Assembly: GCA_030386875.1 (NCBI GenBank)
Contig: CM059564.1
Coordinates: 41,002,075-41,066,074 of the forward strand
Reading direction: 5' to 3'
DNA length: 64,000 bases
Origin: Morinoia aosen
Lineage: Eukaryota; Arthropoda; Malacostraca; Amphipoda; Talitridae
Each line of letters starts with the position of its first letter. Position 1 is the first letter of the stretch. The notes below the pieces were generated by a model. That model searched no databases. It was given only the letters and a program-made list of their open reading frames with translations, and was not told where the DNA came from. Positions 57,691 to 64,000 of the stretch are shown here, one piece after another. Both the position numbers and the translations under genes were made by a program.

Positions 57691-57885
57691 CTCTCTGGCG
57701 TCGGTGTAGCGAGCCGTCCTTGCAGCTCTGTCGTCTTCCAGCTCTGGCGTCTGTGTAGCGAGCCGCCCTTGCAGCTCTGTCGTCTTCCAGTTGAGGCGTC
57801 CTTATAGCGTTGCTGTCTTCCAGCTCAACTGTGTTTCAGCTTAGGCATCTTCCAGCTCTGGCGTCTTCCAGCTCAGGCTTCTTTC
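57691..57885. repeat. Short GC-richer tandem repeat
   Basis: Two units of about 50 bases with GTGTAGCGAGCCG, CCTTGCAGCTCTGTCGTCTT and CCAGCTCTGGCGTC (57700-57800) are followed by shorter, decaying CTTCCAGCTC-GGCGTCTTCC units to 57885. The shared core is CGTCTTCCAGCTC. Confidence 0.85.
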
Positions 57886-59175
57886 CTCCCCTCGCCTTCC
57901 ATCATCGCTTCTGCTAGCAGGTTGCCGCTTTATGAGATTATCCACGAACTAAAATAAATCTTTTCGTAAATAAAACTTTAATTTTACTGATCTTCTCTAA
58001 ACGTTTTAGATTGCTTGCATACTAGCTTGTTATGTGAGTTAACTGTCATCGTTTACATTCTGATTTCTAAAATAACATACAGCAAAATTCAGCTCTAACC
58101 ATTTAATAGCTTATGAACAAATTTATAACTCACCCACTGTTTTGTGAATAAGATTTGGTTCCAACATTCATTTTGCGAAAATTATTTCACAACAATTAAT
58201 TACCCAAATAACCAATAGTATCGGGTCGCGGATGGTCTAGTTTTTGCGCATTGGCTTATAAATGAATCTGATGCATATCGGCTTTTCGCAGATTTTGTTG
58301 AAAATTACTTTTATTAACACCAGGCGTGAAGCTCCTGCAAACGCTGTACGATATCAAGCTGAGCATCGAACGTCTGGGCTCCACTATCATTTGAAAACTT
58401 AGTAACTCCTCCAAATTTTCCGTTTTTTAGCCAAGCTCTCTGCTCACAGAATTCAAGTCATTGTCAGGGCAAAAAGTCCCGAAGAAAAAGCCATTATAGC
58501 AAGCTGTGCATACAAGATACGAATCAAAGTAATTTTTTTACTTTTGAATAAACTCTCTTTAGAAAATATTATATGTTTAAAGTATACTAAATAAATTACG
58601 TTAGTACTTGGAGAATAAAAATGAGAAAGATGTTACATGTTAAGGGTCCAGGAAGGATGAATAAGAATTTAGAATCTCTAGAGCTCTGTTGATAGCACGA
58701 GATGACTACCGCGTGTGGTAAGCTTTAATAAATGTACGGAAATAGGCACGTTGTTCTTGAGCCAGTATTTAGATACTCTCGATGTCCATTATGTAACCGG
58801 TTTCTTGCGCGTATTAACAGATGTTGTTGCTAACTTCTTCGCACACGTTGAAGTTTTTCTAAAGTGTAGTTTTTCCCTAATTTTAATTTTTGACCAGTTC
58901 GTACGATAGGTCCGTGTTTAGTGACCGAACTTTTTGACTGATCCTACACTCAGCAGGTAGTAACAAATTGCTGGTGCTCTCGATAAGACTTTACATCGCG
59001 TAGCGAAAAGCAAAAACATGTTAAATTTGTTTCAGCTCCAGTGGTAAACACTATTTTGTGTTTGCTAACATCATACTTTGTTCCACTAAAGAACTGAGTC
59101 CAACTTCTACCGCATTGAAAAACTTTTTTCCCAAAAAAAGTTACGGCTCCCAAAGCTGTAAATTTAGGGAGTAGT
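57886..59175. other. Unassigned AT-rich DNA
   Basis: Nothing supportable seen in 1.3 kb. Confidence 0.5.
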
Positions 59176-59397
59176 TTAACGCTTTGACCGCGATGTGCGC
59201 CACCGGTGGCCACGGAGGGGATTTTTACATTGCTGCTAACCGACAAGTAATCACGAACTCAATTTTTATAAATACTTAATTAAAGCTAAATAGAGGCATG
59301 ATCCAGTTTACTACTTTCAAAATTTCTTACTACAATTGACTTTAAATTTGAGTTGAAAATGGAACCCCAGTTTTACTTGCGGCCGTGAAAGTGTTAA
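59176..59397 (+). mobile_element. MITE-A copy 2: TTAA-flanked piggyBac-like element
   Basis: The left end is TTAACGCTTTGACCGCGATG (59176-59195). The right end, read on the other strand, is TTAACACTTTCACGGCCGCA. The element is therefore bounded by TTAA on both sides with imperfect inverted ends of the pattern C-CTTT-AC. It is 222 bases and encodes nothing. GCCACCGGTGGC near the left end is a perfect palindrome. The pattern of ends and the TTAA site fit the piggyBac superfamily by established knowledge, and the transposase source is not in this window. The partner copy is at 34904-35131. Confidence 0.82.
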
Positions 59398-60309
59398 GTG
59401 AATATTGACATGCACTCTGGTTAAAATATCATGCGCATCGACAGTCTTTCATTCACTATACATTAAATGCAAACAAGTACCTTCTATTCACGACTAGTTA
59501 CACTTAAGCATGCGCTGCTATAGTGAGAAACATTCATCGATGAACAGTTTGGGCGCATCATGGCTCGATTTAGTTTGCATTGAGTATCGTTTTGAAAATT
59601 GCACCTTCAAATGAAATAAATAAATATTTGCTCTCTAATTAATATCTTAATTCCAACAGAGGTACAAAAGTGACACACAGTTTACAGTGTCATGTCTTAC
59701 TTATTCATTAGGTTCAGATATACGCTTAAACAGAAAAACTGAAGTTTAGTACACAATTTAACACCACTGCAGAGAATTATTTTTGAGAGACTTCCAGGAA
59801 TAGTGGGAAAAAGAAACGTTGATTCAGACGCGGCACAAGAGTTCGATAAAGAAGAGTATATGAGCAGAGCACCTAATGTTAAATCTTGATACGAGGAGTA
59901 TCAAGATATCGTCTGAATCAACAAATTTGTATCTTCATTAGGAGTAGTTTCCTTAACCAGTCACCCCATAAAATTAACCAGTGATTGCTTTTGCAAAGAG
60001 GTTATATAAAAAATTTTCTCTACCACTGTCGTCGAAGTCGAAACCGACGCTTCAATCAACAGCTAATATAATGACATTAGAAATCTGCTGAAGAACAAAA
60101 CTTTTCCGCGTGGAATTGAAGGTTAAAAGCGTATACCTTCATGGCCGTGAAACTTCTGTAATAATAGTAAAAGCTCAAATAGCTGTTAAAATTAGAAGTG
60201 ATAATTATTTTTAAGTAAATAATGAAATTTAAAATTGTTTCCACCCAACTGAGTATTCATCATCGAAATGAGTACCCTGGAGTATTTATTCTCAGACTCC
60301 TGAAAGGTG
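59398..60309. other. Unassigned AT-rich DNA
   Basis: Nothing supportable seen. Confidence 0.5.
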
Positions 60310-60705
60310 ACGAGTCTTATTTTCCTGTGCAGCATGGAATCGTAGCTTTTTTTGAGGTTTTGAAACAATTAGTACCAGAACCTTTCTAATGTACATGTCA
60401 TGCAAAAAATATAATATCCTCAATTTATGTCAAAAAATAAGAATGCTCTACAGTCTGATTTTCCTCTAAGACACGGAATCCTAGCTCTTCTTGAAGTACT
60501 GGTACAATTACTACCAAAATTGTTTCAAACTACAAACTTTGAAAAAATGTAATATCTTCACTTTAAAAATAAGACCGCTGCTCTACGGTATGGAATCCTA
60601 TCTCTTCTTGAAACATTGATACAATTACTACCAAATTTTCCAATGTTACAAACTATACAAAAATTACATTATCCTCACTTTAAAAATAAGACCGCTGTAG
60701 AGTTG
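60310..60705. repeat. 117-139-bp tandem repeat, three diverged copies
   Basis: GGAATC occurs at 60336, 60475 and 60592, each followed by (C/G)TA-CT-TTCTTGA, GGTACAATTACTACCAAA or a variant, ACAAACT, a run of A, AT-ATCCTCA-TTTA and AAATAAGA. The third copy is shorter. Copies are old. Confidence 0.88.
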
Positions 60706-61140
60706 TGAGCAGGTATAAGGCCGAGGAGCCAGCCCGGCGTACAGCGTTTGCCACTCGCCCGAGCGCAGCACGAGCCTCATCACAGCCTCACAATAGAGTA
60801 ATCTTCAAAATTTGATCGCACCTGAGACCTTTCTGATTAAAATCATAGATTGTAATTTGTAGCAAAAAGAGGTGTTCTCACAGTAATTTGTTAGGAAAAA
60901 AGAAGGGAGTTGGGCGGCGGTGAGGCTCAGGTGTGCTCGCGCTGCCGCGATGGAGGCTCAAATCAGCGATAGCATTGAAGTGGCGGGGGAGGAGCGCCCT
61001 GCTTCGCTCTCCCAATGAATCCTTAATTTCAGATTTGATGACATTACTGCTCCACTGCGCTGCGCCCCCAAATTTTCTAATGGAAGAATTTTATAAAATG
61101 AAAATTTCTCCTCGTAGCTTCGGCAAAATGGGGTGATGAA
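60706..61140. other. Balanced-composition island, function unknown
   Basis: 60710-60790 and 60920-61080 are GC-rich for this window and include GCCGCGATGG and TGGCGGGGGAGG. A 67-codon frame (60933-61136) has no recognisable domain. Confidence 0.35.
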
Positions 61141-61935
61141 ATTTTACGTTGAATGGAGTTCGGCGCACCTCAGGAGTACGTACATTCGAAGCAGATGAAG
61201 TTGGGAATCATTTGACACGGAGATCGATGGGGATCTCGAAGAACATTAAATCACTGAAGACTAAGCCCCGGAACAGATATGGAGTCGTGATGTCAAGTGT
61301 AGGGGACTGAAAATCACAGATCGCGAATCTGAATTTGTATTTTCAACTTGTTGAAAGAAGTTCAAGCAGGGGTTTGACACACGTGGAAATAATATGTACT
61401 GTGCATTATAATATTATACTCTGATGTACATCCACGCTCTCTCTGTATGAGCCTTTATAACTTTAGATACAGTTCTTTAGTCAGTTCCGGCTCTTGGAGA
61501 GAAATAGGCACAACGTTTTCAAACGGTGTGAGCTTTGGCCGACGAAAAAGCGCTATTAATATCAGACTTCTTATGACTTTTGCCGGAGTTTCTCTGCAGG
61601 TGATTGAGGCTCCGAAAAATTAACACGATCTCGAGTTAGTAAAAAGTATCCTTTGACGAATGTTCCGTGAAAGGAAAGTTTAATCTTAAACTTTGGCTCT
61701 GAGAATCCCACAAATTAGCTGCCATTAACTCGTACGGAGCGCGAGGCCCTCGCTCCTAAAAAGTTGAAGAGGGCGGCTTGTGGAGAGGTGCACGCCTCGG
61801 GAGGGCCGGCTGGCGAGGGGCTCTGCGGCCCTCACCAGCCACACAACATGTCTTCCACTCGAGTTCACGTCTTTTGAAAAAATCGTTCTTGAGACAATGT
61901 GGTTCATTCAGGAAAGTTAAACGTGCCTTCGCCCT
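61141..61935. other. Unassigned DNA
   Basis: 61730-61860 is GC-rich. A 60-codon minus frame there is not recognisable. No other feature is seen. Confidence 0.45.
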
Positions 61936-62050
61936 TGTGGCTTGAAAAGTTATTTGAGGAAGCTTAGCTCTGTGTGGCTAGAGAAGTTATTATATTGAGG
62001 AGGTTTTGCTCTGCATGGCTTGGAAAAAGTTATTTTATTGAGGAGGGACG
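61936..62050. repeat. Three diverged 40-45-bp direct repeats
   Basis: Three consecutive copies share TGTGGCT or ATGGCT, (T)GAAAAGTTATT, TTGAGGA and GCTCTG. The last two share ATTGAGGAGG exactly. Confidence 0.82.
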
Positions 62051-63624
62051 TAATCCATTGATGAATGGAGTTCACGACGAATTGCACCAACCAAACCAAC
62101 CCGATTATCCCTGCACAAATCATATTTCATTATTTAAAAATACACTGTATTTTTTACATCATGATTGAATTGGAGTCAAGTGAGTTAATACATTTTAGGA
62201 AAATAAAATCGAAGTGAAATGCGCATAAAAATTCAGAATACTCATTGGCAAGGTATTCAAACCTGTGCTTACGAATTTGACTATTTTAGTATACGTTAAC
62301 AATTCTACTCATTACTTTTCTGCAGCATATGGACAGACTCAAGGACTCTATGCGTTGTTCAATAACTCTCGGCTGGCTTCAAGCTTCCTGAGGTGATATG
62401 GTCTAACTCAAATACAGTGAAATCGAAATAGGAGCTCTTAAATAGATTAGGAAAAATAAAATGGAAATAGAAGAAGCTCTGACGAGGATAGACTGAGAAG
62501 CTTCTCTTAGTAGACATAATGTATTTAACATTTAATTCATAGCTGCTTCTAGCTATAGAGAAAAAAACGCCAGTGCTTGCTCTTTATGCACTTGAGAAAA
62601 AGACATAAAGCGTGCACTGCAAGTGGCAATTTTTCATGCGCTTTATAAAAAGATGATTTTCTTTTGCACATCATATTATGAAGTGAGCAAAGCGTGCACC
62701 ACGCAAGGCTCGTGAGATGCATGCTGCTTCGTGCGTGCGAGTACGCACGCAGGGGGCGCCCTCACGCAGAGTGTGCGTGTGGGAGTTTGCACGTGACTCG
62801 TGACACGCATGCGCGGGATCCCATTAACTGCATGTGTGCAGTTACTCTAATTTCTGAGGAAAAGACGGTACAGTTCTTCCAAGAGGAAAGAGTCAACCAC
62901 ACTTATATAGCTAGCATCTAACGCAGCACAAAATTTTAACCCCATAAGAATTTCGAACTAGGATTCTTTGAAAAACTTTTAGGATGAATCTATTGATAAA
63001 ATAGAAGGCTATGTTTCACTTTTGTTAAGCTCTTGTGAAATATTTATAATAGGTTTACTTACATTTGGACTTTGGCATCAGACGATAAGAGTTAGCTTCG
63101 CATGACAATAAATAAAATGAGATGCTTTAATTAATTTAAACCCGCACTATCTGTTTAAATTATAATGGGTATCAGGTCAGTAATAAACTTATTGATCCAT
63201 CAAGTGCTTATTGAGAGTCTGGCCATTATTCAAGTATCCCGCACCACTCAATCAGTTAATAGGCATCACAATGGTCTTCTCGGCAAATGAGTTCATTCAA
63301 GCATTGTATGCAGAGGAGGCGCGGACATCTCAAGCAACATAAGTGATTTCTCCAACATTTGCGCCGGGGTACACCCTACTGAGTCTCAGGCCTGTGTAGG
63401 TACGGAAGTGAAAAACCTGGTCATTGGAAGAGCGCAATGAACAGTGCTTTAACAAAAAAAAAAGATTAAAAAATAACTGGTAATTAGTAGAGCAGCGGTT
63501 GACAGAAATTGAAGAGATTTGGAAATTCGATCGAAGAGTCACCAAATGGTACCTAGTAGCTTGTTCCTGGATACGCCCTCTCTCAGCACTTTATCCGTAA
63601 AATAAATTCGTCTTTAAGCCATGA
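62051..63624. other. Unassigned DNA
   Basis: No gene is supported. 62690-62830 is rich in GCACG-type words (GTGCACC, GCACGC, CACGTGAC) and more GC than the flanks. The flanking sequence contains several GCATGCGC-like alternating purine-pyrimidine runs. Confidence 0.45.
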
Positions 63625-63757
63625 TCTCGTGTATTTTATTGACAGAAGAAGCGCACATGCTTGTGTACACTGACACTTTGTAGCTCTCTGTCATACGTCT
63701 CATGTATTTTTATTGACAAATGAAATGTATGCCTTTGTACTCTGACAATTTTGGATC
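63625..63757. repeat. 72-bp direct duplication
   Basis: TATTTTATTGACA-AAGAA (63632) and TATTTTTATTGACAAATGAA (63704) begin two copies that continue with ATGC-T-TGTAC, CTGACA and TTTG. Moderate divergence. Confidence 0.85.
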
Positions 63758-64000
63758 CTCTTTGCACATGGTAATTTTGCAGTAATTATCTCATTTACTC
63801 TACTGGCTCTTATCAATACGACACGTGCACATCCGCTTCCTTCATAAGAGGCTCATTGAAATTGTCACACGATATGGCAGTGCAGCTTACAAGGCAATTA
63901 ATGCTCGCTACTGCAGGCCTAGCTCGTTAGCAAGAGCTGACTAGAGCAAAGTAGTTTCTAAGACAAGGAATTATAGTGGACTCCAAATCCAAACTTTTTT
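63758..64000. other. Unassigned DNA to window end
   Basis: No feature seen. Confidence 0.5.

Overview
This window looks like intergenic or very long intronic DNA from a multicellular animal. An arthropod or another invertebrate is most plausible, but I cannot name the species. The signs are an AT-rich background, a tRNA-derived SINE with both RNA polymerase III promoter boxes, short TTAA-flanked terminal-inverted-repeat elements of piggyBac type, several dispersed repeat families, and a very heavy load of tandem repeats. I find no protein-coding gene, rRNA or functional tRNA that I can defend. All long open frames lie in tandem arrays whose period is a multiple of three or whose unit lacks stops. 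The remaining frames of 60 to 133 codons resemble no protein family I recognise.

Layout. 1-2.1 kb: right-hand end of a 42-bp satellite that runs off the window. 2.1-15.6 kb: mostly unique DNA with a poly-purine/G run, small local duplications and the first copy of a dispersed family (R1). 15.6-17.5 kb: 35-bp array with nested higher-order repeats (245 and 525 bp). 17.5-25.7 kb: 62-bp array, SINE, CAC-rich minisatellite and local duplications. 26-31.6 kb: R1 copy 2 and a TTAA element (MITE-B) with an internally amplified 69-bp segment. 32.7-38.2 kb: repeat R2, a 23-bp array, a second TTAA element (MITE-A), a 56-bp array, a twin hairpin and a 67-bp array made largely of short inverted repeats. 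40.5-47 kb: R1 copy 3, R2 copy 2, a decayed MITE-B, CA-rich DNA and a 46-kb minisatellite. 48.7-48.9 kb: a dense cluster of homeodomain-like motifs, possibly an enhancer. 50-54 kb: R4 pair, 27-bp array, R1 copy 4. 55.7-57.2 kb: 60-bp array. 57.7-64 kb: small duplications and the best preserved MITE-A.

No genes act together here. The coherent story is repeat biology: about ten large tandem arrays that do not resemble one another within 64 kb, showing different stages of birth, homogenisation and edge decay, set among mobile elements and patches of balanced base composition that may be regulatory. All alignments and periods were read by eye, so copy numbers and element ends are approximate.
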